From NCBI GenBank assembly GCA_963383645.1, contig OY726563.1, forward strand, positions 32,097,575 through 32,161,574: DNA of 64,000 nt. Reading direction: 5' to 3'. Below, in pieces: positions 31,050 to 41,559 of this stretch (position 1 is the first letter of the stretch; every line of letters starts with the position of its first letter). This DNA comes from Muscardinus avellanarius. Taxonomy: Eukaryota > Chordata > Mammalia > Rodentia > Gliridae. The position numbers were made by a program, and so were the translations under genes. The notes under the pieces are model-generated. The model worked only from the letters and a program-made list of their open reading frames with translations, made no database searches and was not told where the DNA came from.

Positions 31050-31475
31050 TAGTGTACAAGCCTCAGCTTGGTGGCACATGCCTATAATTCCAGTACTTGG
31101 GAGACAGACCAGAGGATCACAGGTTCAATACCAGCCTTAGCAATTTAGTGAGATTTTCACCAACCTAGTGAGATTCTTCTTCAAAACAAAAAAAATTTTT
31201 TTGTGGTACTGGGGGTAGAACCCAGGTGCTTTTCTACCTCTGGGCTATACTCCCAGACCTATTTTATACTTTATTTGGAAACAGGGTCTCACTAAGTTGC
31301 TGAGAGCCTAACTAAGTAGCTGAGGCTGGCTTCGAACCACTGTGATTCTCCTGTCTCAGCCTCCCAAGTTCTGGGATTACAAGCGTGCACCACCACGCCT
31401 GTCTTCAAAACAAAATTTTAAAAGGGATGGGGGTGTAGCTCAGAGATAGAATGCCCCTGGGTTGAATCTTCAGTG
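31050..31475 (+). mobile_element. B1-ID SINE interrupted by an antisense SINE
   Basis: The outer sense SINE supplies 31053-31191 (CAGCTTGGTGGCACATGCC ... AGATTCTTCTTCAAAACAAA) and 31402-31475 (AAAGGGATGGGGGTGTAGCT ... CAGTGCCCCC). The inner antisense copy at 31192-31401 is flanked by TCTTCAAAACAAAA at 31178-31191 and 31402-31415, an exact 14-bp target duplication in the outer A-rich linker. Confidence 0.93.
31192..31401 (-). mobile_element. B1-ID SINE, intermediate type, nested
   Basis: T-rich start (complement of A tail), GGTACTGGGGGTAGAACCC, CTGGGCTATACTCCCAGACC, TTTATTTGGAAACAGGG, then an intact B1 half ending CACCACCACGCCTG. Inserted in the linker of the sense SINE 31050-31475. Confidence 0.93.
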
Positions 31476-32904
31476 CCCCCTCTTCACATAGTATGCAAGC
31501 ATCATCCAGTCAAGGCGGTTGGAGAGGGGACTCCATTGTTTCAGTTTTGTTCCTCCTGCCCCAGTACAATACTCAGCTGCTTATTAATATTTTAGCTCAA
31601 TCACTATCACTGCAGGAAGATACAAATGAGAAAGTGTGGATGGGAGAAAAGAGAGCAGCTTTTTCAGGAGCATGTGTGAGTCAGTGTTACGAGGAAGGGC
31701 CATGTGTTTGGGGGTACTAGGTCTAGAAATTGAATTGGAACACACCTGTGCCCTAATAGTGAGGACAAGGCAGGGCTACCATCTTATTTGAAATCACAAG
31801 CTACCAAAGGCCTGGGGTATACATTATAATCTGTGTTTTACTTATATCTCAACTTGTGTGGGGCTCTAAGAAGAAAATAATTCATTCTTCCTCACATCAC
31901 CTTATCAAACACGATTTCTCAGATAGCTTTTTCTCACTCCTGGATGAAATCTCAGGTTTTCGATCCTCTTTAGTCTCAAATGAAATCTCATTTCAGTAAA
32001 TAAAATGTCCCATACAGTCTAACCTGAAAACTTCAACCTTTTATTCAATTTCCAGCACCTTCCCATTGTCTACTGCAGACTGGCTCTGCCTGGAACATGT
32101 GCAATGGGAGTGTGACAGTTGATGTCTTTTGTCCTTACTTCTTTCCTCCTTTCACTGCCTCTCCCAATCTCAATTTGCCATTTTTAGTTCTTGCATGGTT
32201 GGTGCATAGGAAGGGAGGGAGCACATGACAGAGAACCCATCATTAGACTGGTGATACCATTATTAGTGGACATGGAACTTGCCCGTGCAGAGAATTCCTA
32301 AAGCTAACTCTCCGTCCTTTTCATGATGCCTCAGCGATTTACATTGCTGGTAATCTCTCATTAGCAGGCCTTGGATGGAGACAAGCATCCTCTGGTTAGC
32401 TTCTTCCTTAGCTCCTGGCTTTGGGGAGGTCCATTCCTTGATTAAGCCTGTGACCCTGAGTGAAATGCAGTATTATATAAGTGGACACTCAATTTTGATA
32501 GTTTCCATGGTCTCGCTCTGTCTCTAGGGAACTGTACATGAATTCTAGACCTTCCAACACTAGATGTGCTGAAGGTTCTCACAGAAGTCATATCTGCTCC
32601 CATTGCTCCCAGGTCAGCTGCCAAGCTGTAGACTGAACCTTCATATTTCCCAGGAGGGAGTCTGATGAATGATGTTATGTCCCTCCAGCTTTGGAAGGCA
32701 TAGACCAGGATCTAGAGGTTCTCTTAAAGCCCTTATCACCTGACTTCAGTGAAGAAGTACTCTATTCCCATCAGTGGTGGTGGTAGCAGAGCTAGCACTC
32801 ATTACTCTCATTCTACCTTAAACTTTAAGTTAATTAGTTGGTTTTCTGATATAACCAGGAGTTGGGTTGTAGCCATGGTGACCTCATAATGTATCTGTAC
32901 TATT
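31476..32904. other. Unique non-coding stretch
   Basis: No gene or named repeat recognised in about 1.4 kb of mixed composition. Confidence 0.4.
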
Positions 32905-33145
32905 TTTTCAACTTTATTTAAACATTTTTATTGAAGTGTAGCAGTCATAGCAAAAAGTAGAGGAATCATAAGTGTACCGCTTGGTGAATTTTCACAGAGT
33001 ATGCCTGTGTGCCCAACATTTAGGTACAAAGACAACAACAACAAAAGCATTCCCAGCACCCCAGACGCTCCTCATATTCGAGCATATCATTTCCCTTGAA
33101 TCAAACAGAACCACTCTCCTGATTTCTAGTATAACAGACTTATTT
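32905..33145 (-). mobile_element. L1M 3' end, antisense
   Basis: T-rich start then ATTTTTATTGAAGTGTAGCAG, GTGAATTTTCACAGAGTATG, CCCAGCACCCCAGACGCTCC, CACTCTCCTGATTTCTAGTA: the order of the complement of an old L1M 3'UTR, like the start of the element at 25800. Confidence 0.6.
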
Positions 33146-33194
33146 ACAAAGGAGAAATATTTTGATAGTCAAAGGGGGCATATGATACCTGTCC

Positions 33195-33560
33195 CATTAA
33201 ATAGCAACCATCAATTACTTTTCATCCTATAATTATATCATATGGCTCCATCTTCAGAGGTGGTAGCTATTCTTCTACTCCATTGAGTCTGGCTAGTGTT
33301 TGACTAGTCAATAGAATATTGAAAGTATGATCCTTTGCCTGTTAGAATCCAGCCTTGATCCTGTGCCTCCATGTGGAAAGTCTAGGCTACTCTGCTGAAG
33401 AGAGGAGCCATGAGGGAGGAATACTTGGGTGCCACACATGAGAGTGGAAAAGTCAACCTTAAATGCTCAGCTCAGTGAAAACTTTGGATAACTCCTGCTC
33501 CAGCTTCCATCTGACTATAAATGCTGAGAGTCTCAACCTTTTGGATCTTTAAACAAAGAA
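33195..33560 (+). repeat. Possible MLT-type LTR remnant
   Basis: GACTAGTCAATAGAATATTGA, CTCCATGTGGAAAGTCTAGG and a CTCCAGCTTCCATCTGACT stretch resemble old MaLR/ERVL LTRs that I know. The match is patchy and no ends are seen. Confidence 0.35.
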
Positions 33561-34780
33561 AGTCTTTCAGTTCTCAGCTCCTATCACCACCAAAGTCCAG
33601 ACAATGTTACTATTTCTTTTGAAGATTTAAAGAAGTTTATTAGAAAGATAAAAATACAGAGGATAGGTACAGCTCCATACCAGACTGGCATGGAGGGGTG
33701 ACTCAAATGAATATACCTGCAATGTTACTATTTAGAAAAGAATTATTCACTAACTCTTTTTTCCTTTTCCTTAGCTGTCATCTCCCTCCTCAAATAGGTC
33801 ATGACTCTCATTTAGTCTCCAGATTCTTGGCATCCTCATGTTTTTGGCATTCTGTGGTTCTGTGCAACAAAAAGGTGAGTCTTTTTGATGAATGGTGATT
33901 AACTGTGATGTGGAAGTCTCAACCATTGCATGGATATTGAACATGAGCTATGGTCTGTTGGGCACAAAGTCATACAAATGACAGATTGTGGCATCACAGA
34001 ACTCGGGGTTGGCTCCTATGAGTCAGGGTAATTCTGCATGGAGACTCAGGTGGAATATCATGCCTGCTGATTCTGCCCTGGCTCTCTCCTAATTCCACTC
34101 CTCCTTCCTGAGGCAGAAAGCTGATGGACTGCCAGAAAATTGCCCATCCAGAGTACTCAAGGACAGAGGAGACTAAGGAAGGCTTAGCCAAAGCTGGACA
34201 GGAACCAATGTTAGAATCAATCCTACTCCTTCCTTGGAGAAGAGCCATCTCTCCTTTTTGCAAACTAAGAGGGAATCTTGCTCATAGGCCTTGAAATGAA
34301 GCAGCAACATCTTTAAGTTTAACTGCCAATTATTTTCTCGGAATTGAGTCTTCTTCTTATATAACTTTTTTTTTTTTTCAAAATAGTGTAAGAAATACAG
34401 GTTAACTGTAGGAGAAAAAGGCAAAATAGAGATAGGATAGAAACAGTTCTTGGGCTTTATTCTTCCATTCTGTCAGATATGATATATTATTTTAATCCCT
34501 ATTCACTTTTATCATTAACATTCTGAAATCCTCACCACACCACTCAGAACTTTTATTTGAACTACAGAACTTATTGTTTATCAATATTTACATGCCTGTG
34601 CTAATGTGGCTATAATAGGTCCTATTCTAGGAAGGGAGTAGTTCATACCCAAAGTTCATTTGGCATTTTATCTTCAGTTACAGTTTCCAGAAAGGAAATA
34701 AATACTTTGCCCATAATGAATCAATGATTGGAAGTATTGTGACTGCTGAGGATGACTGTTGTGTCATGTATGCTACAATG
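33561..34780. other. Unique non-coding stretch
   Basis: No gene or repeat recognised; a short T run lies at about 34367-34378. Confidence 0.4.
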
Positions 34781-35160
34781 TGTGTTATAGTTGGGAAGTT
34801 AAATACTCCCCAGATGCCCATGTGTTATATCCCAAGGTGGCACTATTGGGAGGTGGTGACACATTTAGGAAGTAGGGTCTAAAGAAAGGTCCTTAGGCCA
34901 TAGGGAGTGTGTTCTCAAGGGGGATAATGGGAGCCTAGCCCCTTCTTCCTCTTTTTCTTCCTAGCCGTGAGTAAGCAGTTTTCTTTGCATGGGCTCTCCA
35001 CAATTGCATTCCAGCACCCTCACCAGAGGCCTAAAAGCAATGGATCTGCCTGATGGTGGGCTGGAAGCTCTAAAACTATGAACCAACATAAACCTTTTAT
35101 CTTTGTAAGTTAATTACTATCTCAGTACTTTATTATAGTGATGGAAAGCTGATCAGCACA
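34781..35160 (+). mobile_element. MaLR-type solo LTR
   Basis: Starts near TGTTATAGTTGGGAAGTT, has GCCCATGTGTTATATCCCAA, TATTGGGAGGTGGTGACAC, a CTCACCAGAGGCCTAAAAGC block, AACTATGAACCAACATAAACC and ends GATGGAAAGCTGATCAGCAC. This is the layout of ERVL-MaLR LTRs (TGTTAT...AACACA). No internal region accompanies it. Confidence 0.7.
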
Positions 35161-35574
35161 ATATGTTTTACCTATTTTTCTATAATCTGAAGTAATTGCA
35201 TCTTAATTTTACCTGGAAAGCAAGCCAAAAATTGTGAAAAACATGGAAGAAAGCAAATGGAAGTTAATAAAATGTTTTCCAATTATTTATTGCATATAAT
35301 AAACCATGGTGAAGCCTTTTGGATTAAAACAACAATGATCTATTATATTTTATAATTTTGTAGGTTGGCTGGACTTAGTAGGGCAGTTCTTCAGCTCTAC
35401 ATGTTTTTGGCTGGAGTCACTTATAGCTGAAGCTGCCAGTTTGGACTTTGGTTTTTTTTACATATGTGGTTGCAGTGTTAGCTTGAATTTCTTTTATAGC
35501 ATGGTGGTCTTGACGTTGCAAGAAAACGAAAGAAGAAGAAGGCAGGACTCTTAAAGCATAAGCCTGGTTCATCA
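35161..35574. other. Unique non-coding stretch
   Basis: Nothing recognised apart from AT-rich sequence up to about 35370. Confidence 0.4.
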
Positions 35575-35590
35575 GAATTAAACTGCATCA

Positions 35591-35780
35591 AGCTGGGCGT
35601 GGTGGCACACGCTTGTAATCCCTGTGCTTGGGAGGCGGAGACAGGAGGATCGTGCAGGTTCGAAGCCAGCCGCGCTGGCTTAAGGGACCCTGTTTCCAAA
35701 TAAAAATATACAAAAAAAAAGGTCTGGGAGTGTAGCCCGGAGGTAGAAGGGTTTCCAGGAACCTCAGTACCATAAAAAAA
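35591..35780 (+). mobile_element. B1-ID SINE, short subfamily with altered right half
   Basis: Exact 16-bp target duplication GAATTAAACTGCATCA at 35575-35590 and 35781-35796. The left half has GTTCGAAGCCAGCC then the palindrome-like GCCAGCCGCGCTGGC. The right half is GGTCTGGGAGTGTAGCCCGG, AGGTAGAAGGGTTTCCAGGA, ACCTCAGTACC. It lacks the GGTTCAATCCC B-box-like end of the common type. Confidence 0.95.
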
Positions 35781-35796
35781 GAATTAAACTGCATCA

Positions 35797-36138
35797 ATTC
35801 TGCAGGATATTAGTTATTTTATGTTTATTTCCAACATTTAGAGCAGTGTCTTGTGAATAGAAGGTTCTTCATTAACATTTGTTAACTGAATGAATTTCAT
35901 AATATTTCTATGGCAGATTAACTAATTATTAACCAAATTAATTTTTCTTTCTGTGCATATAGATTATCCTTTCTAGCCTTTCTTGAGGTTAGGAATGGCC
36001 TTTGAGTTGTGGCTGATGAGTCTTGAGTAAAAGCAATATTTCCATGTCTGATCAATAAAAATTTCTCACTTGTTTGTCACTTTTCCTCTTCTTTCCCCCT
36101 TCCCAATTTCTGAAATATAGAGAACTACCTCTAAAGTA
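35797..36138. other. Unique stretch with a MIR tail
   Basis: GAGCAGTGTCTTGTGAATAG near 35840 and a following ATTAACATTTGTTAACTGAA resemble a sense MIR 3' end. Nothing else is recognised. Confidence 0.4.
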
Positions 36139-36150
36139 ACCTTGAAAGCC

Positions 36151-36355
36151 AGGCTTGGTGGCACATGCTTGTAATCCCATTACCTGGGAGGCTAAAACAA
36201 AAAGATCTCAGATTTGCAGCCAGCCTCAGTTACTTAGTGAGGCCCTCCATAACTTAGTGAGACCCTGTTTCAAAATAAAGAATAAAAAAATTGGGCTAGG
36301 GATGTAGTTCAGAGATAAAATGTCCCTGGGTTCAATCCCCAAAACTTCCAAATAA
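36151..36355 (+). mobile_element. B1-ID SINE
   Basis: Sense copy: AGGCTTGGTGGCACATGCTT, GAGACCCTGTTTCAAAATAA, GGGATGTAGTTCAGAGATAA, GGGTTCAATCCCC. Flanks ACCTTGAAAGCC and ACCTTGGAAGCC form a near-perfect target duplication. Confidence 0.9.
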
Positions 36356-36373
36356 AATAAAAACCTTGGAAGC

Positions 36374-36577
36374 CTTTTTCTTGGTACTGGGGATTGAACC
36401 CAGACATTTGGCCTCTGAGATACACACAACCCTCCCCTCTTTTTTTCATTTTGCAACAAGTTCTCACTAAGTTGCAGAGGTTCTCTCTAAGTTGTGGAGG
36501 CTAGCCTTGAACCTGCAATACTCCTGTTACAGCCTCCCAACTATTGAGATTATAGGTGTACACCACCGTGCCTGGCT
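36374..36577 (-). mobile_element. B1-ID SINE, inverted partner
   Basis: Antisense copy starting CTTGGTACTGGGGATTGAAC and ending CACCACCGTGCCTGG, flanked by CTTGGAAG-like sequence on both sides. It lies about 20 bases from the sense SINE at 36151, giving an inverted SINE pair. Confidence 0.88.
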
Positions 36578-36889
36578 TGGAAGTTTCTTTGAAGACAGTT
36601 GAGCCACAAATGTAAGGATCCTGTGTCCCTGAATCATCATTTTGTGATGATTCACCTTATCAGTAACACCCACAGCTATTTAGTTATGCAAGAAATCAGT
36701 AACCATGTTTCTTGGAAACAATGAAATTTTGAGGTTTACTTGTTAAAGCATCCAGTGTTTTCTGAATTAACACATCTATATTAGTCAACCTTCCCATAGT
36801 TTCAAGAATCACAAGAATGTTCAGATTTCAGAACTAATGTTAAGCTCATGTTGATACAGGAAAAAGAACACTTGGAACCATATTATGGT

Positions 36890-37061
36890 AAGCAGAATTC
36901 TAAATGGCTCCCAATGATTCCTAAATCTTAGAATTCACATCTCTGTATAATCTAGTGTGGACTGGTTCTAATAACTTATTTCTAGCCAGTATGATTGGGA
37001 AAGATGAAGAAAGGTCACATCCATGATTCCTTTGGAAGATTCTCTTTCCTTCATTAGCGAA

Positions 37062-37100
<39 letters not shown>

Positions 37101-37490
37101 CTCCCTCCCTCCCTCCCTCCCTCCCTCCCTCCCTCCCTCCCCCCATTGGCTTTGATGAAGCAATATGTCATGTTGGAGCAGCCCAACATATGGCAAGAAA
37201 TGAAGGATGACCTCTGACCCACAGCCAGTAAGAAATGGAGGCATTCAGTTGAACAGCCCTTAAGGAACTGGAGCCTCCCAACAACTATGTTAATGACTTT
37301 GGAAATGGATCTTTCCCCATTTGAACCCAAAGATGACACGGGAACCTTAGCCAATACCTTGATTGCAGAGTGCCAAACTAAACTGTACCCAGGTCCCTGA
37401 CCCAAGGAAACTGGGAGATAGCAAACATGTGGTTTTGTTTCCAGTATTTGGGGTCATTGATATGGAGACAATGGACAACTAATATATTCA
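36890..37490 (+). mobile_element. MLT1-type LTR with an internal microsatellite
   Basis: GGTAAGCAGAATTCTAAATGG at the left, TTGATGAAGCAATATGTCATG, CCCACAGCCAGTAAGAAATG, GAAATGGATCTTTCCCCATT and the right end GACAACTAATATATT follow the order of old MLT1-like LTRs. A TC/CCCT tract (37061-37144) has expanded inside it. Confidence 0.6.
37061..37144. repeat. (TC)n(CCCT)n microsatellite
   Basis: About 35 bases of CT repeats pass into about 48 bases of CCCT repeats, pyrimidine-only throughout. Open frames crossing it encode Arg/Glu or Leu/Ser/Pro runs and are artefacts. Confidence 0.95.
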
Positions 37491-37744
37491 CAAACCTACT
37501 TTTAATCTAGAGATTACCAGCAATCTATTGACAATGGCAACCTTGTTTCAAGCAGATAATCCTAGAAATAAATACATGGCGAACTATTCCCAGGACCACT
37601 ATGTATTTGTAAACCATGAACTTCTGGGAAAAAAATTGCCTATCACACCCTTCTGGTTACTTAATCCAGTATTTACTGTGATAAAACCATTACATTATTG
37701 TGCAATAGCTGTCTGGTCTGATGTTTGAAACTATTACATGAAAA

Positions 37745-37860
37745 AGCCTTGAAGAAAAGAAACAGGGACAGGAAACAGGAGATCTGTGCTCCAAGTGACC
37801 TTGGTTAAAGAAATTTGGAACTTTCTCTAACCATCTGTAAAACAGAAAAAAAACAGTTGT
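37745..37860 (+). repeat. MIR fragment
   Basis: CAAGTGACCTTGGTTAAAGA, then CTCTAACCATCTGTAAAACA follows the MIR core in sense. Confidence 0.45.
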
Positions 37861-38209
37861 TCAAAGAGTAACAAGGAAGTTCTAGAAAAGTTATCTGTGT
37901 CTTCATCATGATCAATAGTCCAATTTCAGGAGGTGAATTAAGGTGAATGAAAAGAGTATGAAGGAACCTACAGGTGAAAGAAAGGAAAAGAAAAATAAAC
38001 ACATTTGGAAGGTTTGGCCACAATCGGTTCACAGTCTTTTAAGCCAACTATTGACGGAAGCTGGGGAGAAGTTGAGCTCTCTGGATAGAGATTGTCCAGT
38101 TAGTTGTTCAAGTAGCTCCCTGCTGATCCCTAGCACTGAAGCCACATCGCATTCACCATCTCTTATTCTTCTTTTAGTGTTTCTTTTTCCTGTAGTTAAA
38201 AATATTATT
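37861..38209. other. Unique non-coding stretch
   Basis: No gene or repeat recognised. Confidence 0.4.
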
Positions 38210-38393
38210 TGCCGGGTGTGGTGGCACATGCTTGTAATCCCCATGCTTGGGAGTTAGAGACAAGAGAATCGTGCTGATTCGAAGCCAGCCATGCTGGCTT
38301 AAGAGACCCTGTTTCCAAAAAATATATATAATATAAGTCTGGGAGTGTAGCCTGGAGGTAGAAGGATTTCCAGGAACCCCAGTACCACCAAAG
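38210..38393 (+). mobile_element. B1-ID SINE, short subfamily
   Basis: GCCGGGTGTGGTGGCACATG, GCCAGCCATGCTGGCTTAAG, AGTCTGGGAGTGTAGCCTGG, AGGTAGAAGGATTTCCAGGA, ACCCCAGTACC. Flanking AAATATTATTT and AAAAATTATTT may be the target duplication. Confidence 0.92.
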
Positions 38394-38431
38394 AAAAATT
38401 ATTTAGTTTTCATGTCTTTATTGAGAGCAAA

Positions 38432-38435
38432 GTGT

Positions 38436-38475
<40 letters not shown>
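38432..38475. repeat. (GT)n microsatellite
   Basis: About 44 bases of GT with one interruption (GTATG). It lies about 40 bases beyond the SINE end, so it is not its direct tail. Confidence 0.95.
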
Positions 38476-38480
<5 letters not shown>

Positions 38481-39212
38481 CATACACTTGCACAAGGCGA
38501 ACTAGAATACAAAGGCCACAGAATTTCAAGAAAAATGGACGTAGGGCAGGCATATTTCATAGCAGAAATTTAAAAAGTAGATGTTTAAAATGAAAATTCA
38601 AGGCCTCTTGCACCCTGTGATGTTACCAAACTGGTCCTGGAAGTCATTTGACTGGGAAATCCTAGATTAACCTATTGGCACTTAAATATCTTTATCTAAA
38701 TGCAGAGATTAACAAATTGAACACTAAAGTGTATGGTGCTCTAAGGTTTTGTGACTCGATGACTTTTATGGTGGAAATTTCGGGCCAGATGGAAAATTCA
38801 TTTAGAAGGTTTCATTTAAAAGGAGAGAGTAGCTGATTGGAAAAAAGTCTGTAATTAACTTGAATGATGATACTGGTAAGTTAAAATTATGCTAGATTAT
38901 GAGAATTTACCTTAACTATGCTTTTAATATAACTCTGATATCATTTTTGTTTGGCTAAGCAAAAGGGAATTTTCCCAGTTCTGACAGCTAAACCTAATCT
39001 TAATATAACTGGAATTAGCCTCTTCCCGAGTGACTTTGCATTTCTAAAGTGCTGAGTCACTTGGAAGACACTAAAGGCACCAAAAATATCTAGTGCTCCA
39101 GGCTTTGAAATATCAAAAGTGCCTTCTTAATTTCACATGCATCTCTGAGCAGATATTAACATGAGTTTTCATTTTAAAATGATTTTGTTAAAGTATCTGT
39201 TAGATCACTTTT
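38476..39212. other. Unique non-coding stretch
   Basis: AT-rich; no gene or named repeat recognised. Confidence 0.4.
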
Positions 39213-39424
39213 TTTCTTTTTTTGGTAGTACTGGGATGGAACCCAAGGGCTTTCTATCTCCAGGCTACACTTCCAGACATATTTTTATATTTTATTTGGA
39301 AATAGGGTCTCATTACATTGCTGAGAGCCTCACTAAGTAGCTGAGGCTGGCTTTGAACCTGTGTGATCCTCCTGTCTCAGCCTCCCAAGTACTGGGATTA
39401 CAAGTGTGGCCACCACGCCCGGCT
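39213..39424 (-). mobile_element. B1-ID SINE, intermediate type
   Basis: AGTACTGGGATGGAACCCAA, CAGGCTACACTTCCAGACA, TTTATTTGGAAATAGGGTC and an intact B1 half ending CCACCACGCCCGGC. Flanks TGTTAGA and TGTTAAA may be a diverged target duplication. Confidence 0.88.
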
Positions 39425-39731
39425 TGTTAAACTTCTTTATATTGCAATATTACCTATACTCCTTAAAAAATAAGAATGTTTATGCTATTTTATTTTCTCC
39501 TTAACTCTTATGTTCAATTCTCCAGTCCATATTCACCAGATATCTAGACAAATCAACATCCTTTAGTGTCTATATTCCGTTGGTCAAGTCTCAAAGTATT
39601 GATGGTCCTCAAGGACTCATTCTTGTTTCTCATCTCTCACCATCCAGCATACTTTCCATGACTGATTTATCCCATAGTTTCATTTACAATCTCTACACAC
39701 ATGTCTTCTTAATGTATCTCTCCTGTCACAT

Positions 39732-39927
39732 ATTTTTTATGATACTAGGGATTGAACCCAGGGGCACTCTACCTTCAAAATACACCTCCAGCCCGTTTTT
39801 ATTTTTTGCTTTGAAACATGGCCTCTCTAAGTTGCTGAGGGCCTGGCTGAGTTGCTGAGGCTGGCTGTGAACCTGTGATCCTCCTGTCTCAGCCTCCTAA
39901 GTATAGGTGTGCACCACCATGGCCAGC
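39732..39927 (-). mobile_element. B1-ID SINE
   Basis: ATACTAGGGATTGAACCCAG, ACACCTCCAGCCCG, GCTTTGAAACATGGCCTC, CTCAGCCTCCTAAGTATAGG. Flanks TCTCCTGTCACAT (39719-39731) and TCTCCTGCCACAT (39929-39941) are a 12/13 target duplication. Confidence 0.92.
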
Positions 39928-40029
39928 TTCTCCTGCCACATCTATTATACTAGACCTCTACTTTAATTGCCTTCAGACTCCTCAAATTCAAAGCGCCCCA
40001 AATCAGAATTTGTCATCTTGCCATCCAAA

Positions 40030-40130
40030 CTTATTATAATTTGGATTTTAAGTGTTCCCTAAAGACTATGTGCTGAAGTCTTCATCACGAAATTTTGGTG
40101 TTATCTGGAGGTGGTGTAGGCTGAAACTCT
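40030..40130 (+). repeat. MaLR LTR 5' fragment
   Basis: TTATAATTTGGATTTTAAGTG and CTATGTGCTGAAGTCTTCAT followed by TTATCTGGAGGTGGTG resemble the first part of a MaLR LTR like the one at 40704. Confidence 0.4.
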
Positions 40131-40703
40131 GAGTCAAAACTTACTTTTCCTCTTTTAATTTGCTTATCTTATTTATTTTGTCACAACCAAGAACATTGCT
40201 CCCTATGCCCTATACAAATTATGGACATCGGTGCTGCCAAAGGTCAAGTCCTTGCCACACCATAGGTATTTAAGTGAACAGGATCCCTTTAAAGATTTTA
40301 TTTTTTCCTTATTGTAGCACTTTCTTCTTTGGACTTGGGTATGAATCCATGAAGTCTATACCAGAAGGCAATCTGAATAACAGAATAATCTTTCCTTAGA
40401 ATCATTACCTTCCCCTTACAATTTGATCCTATTTCTACTGAATAAACTTGGCACATCTATTTTTTCCCCTTAAGGGTGTTATTTGCCAAGATGTACTTCA
40501 ATCCCTCAGAAGAATCCTAGTTGAGCACTCCCAACCTCATTGAAGGCCCTCAAGGATGTCAGGCCTAGGCAATGGGAAGAACACAGTCTATGCTCAACCT
40601 GGGCAGCTTTGGATAAGCAGACTATTTTCTCTTTAGAGTAATTTTTCTAAAGAGAAAAAGAAATACCCATTTGTTTAATTTTCCCCAGTAAAATGTACCC
40701 AGA
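40131..40703. other. Unique non-coding stretch
   Basis: No gene or named repeat recognised. Confidence 0.4.
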
Positions 40704-41125
40704 GGTTATAGTTTGGATCTAGAATATACCCTAAAGTATCATGTGTATAGAGGTGGAACTTTTGGGAAATAATTGCATCACAAGGGCTTGGATCTCATCC
40801 GTTGATTCATGCAGCAATGGTTGAGACTTCTGGTAAGTGGGACTTAGTGGGAGGAAGTAGGTCACTGGGGGAGTGTCCTGAGAATTTAATCTTCTCTCTG
40901 GTCTCTTCCTCTTTCTGTCTCTGCTTCATGACTATCATGAGCTAAACAACTTTCTTTTGTCATGCCTTTCTGTGTTGATGTTTTTGGTCACTTCCGGCCC
41001 AGAGCAATGAATCAGGCTGGCTATAGACTCAGGCCTCTGAAACCATGAGCCCAAATCAACTTTTGCTTCTCTAGGTTGTTGTTGTCAAGTATTTTGGTCA
41101 CATTGATGAAAAGCTGACCTACACA
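40704..41125 (+). mobile_element. MaLR-type solo LTR
   Basis: GGTTATAGTTTGGATCTAGA, TTGGATCTCATCCGTTGATT, GGGAGGAAGTAGGTCACTGG, GGCTATAGACTCAGGCCTCTG, AAACCATGAGCCCAAATCAAC, TTTTGGTCACATTGATGAAA and AAGCTGACCTACACA follow the ERVL-MaLR LTR order from end to end. Confidence 0.8.
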
Positions 41126-41309
41126 GGAGATTAAAATCTTTAGTAGCTTCCAAAGGCTAACATCTTTTACAAACTGCTTAAAAACTCTTCAAAATCCATC
41201 CTAGAATTCTTCAGAGTTGCTCATTGAAGTGGAAAATGTTCTCTAAATATGACAAATTTCTAACCATTGTGTGTATGTCCATGAACCACCTGCAGTATCT
41301 CAAATAGAT

Positions 41310-41312
<3 letters not shown>

Positions 41313-41352
<40 letters not shown>

Positions 41353-41530
41353 TTTTTGGTGGTACTGGGGTTCCTGGAAGCCCTTCTACCTCCGGGCTAC
41401 TCCCAGACCTATTTTTTTATTTTTGGAAACAAGGTCTCTAGCCAGCGCTGCTGGCTTCGAACCTGCATGATCCTCCTGTCTCCACCTCCCAAGCATGGGG
41501 ATTACAAGCATGCACCACCACACCCGGCTT
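41313..41530 (-). mobile_element. B1-ID SINE, short subfamily, (TTTA)n tail
   Basis: Exact 13-bp target duplication TCAAATAGATTTA at 41300-41312 and 41531-41543. It begins with a (TTTA)n run to about 41355 (complement of an AAAT-expanded tail), then GGTGGTACTGGGGTTCCTGG, AAGCCCTTCTACCTCCGGGC, AGCCAGCGCTGCTGGCTTCG and ends CACCACACCCGGCT. Confidence 0.95.
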
Positions 41531-41559
41531 TCAAATAGATTTAAAGCACAGGTTATAGG

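Noticed and set aside
36968..37405. 145-codon antisense frame with Gly/Arg/Glu repeats
   Set aside because: It crosses the TC/CCCT microsatellite, which keeps several frames open, and lies in an MLT1-like LTR.
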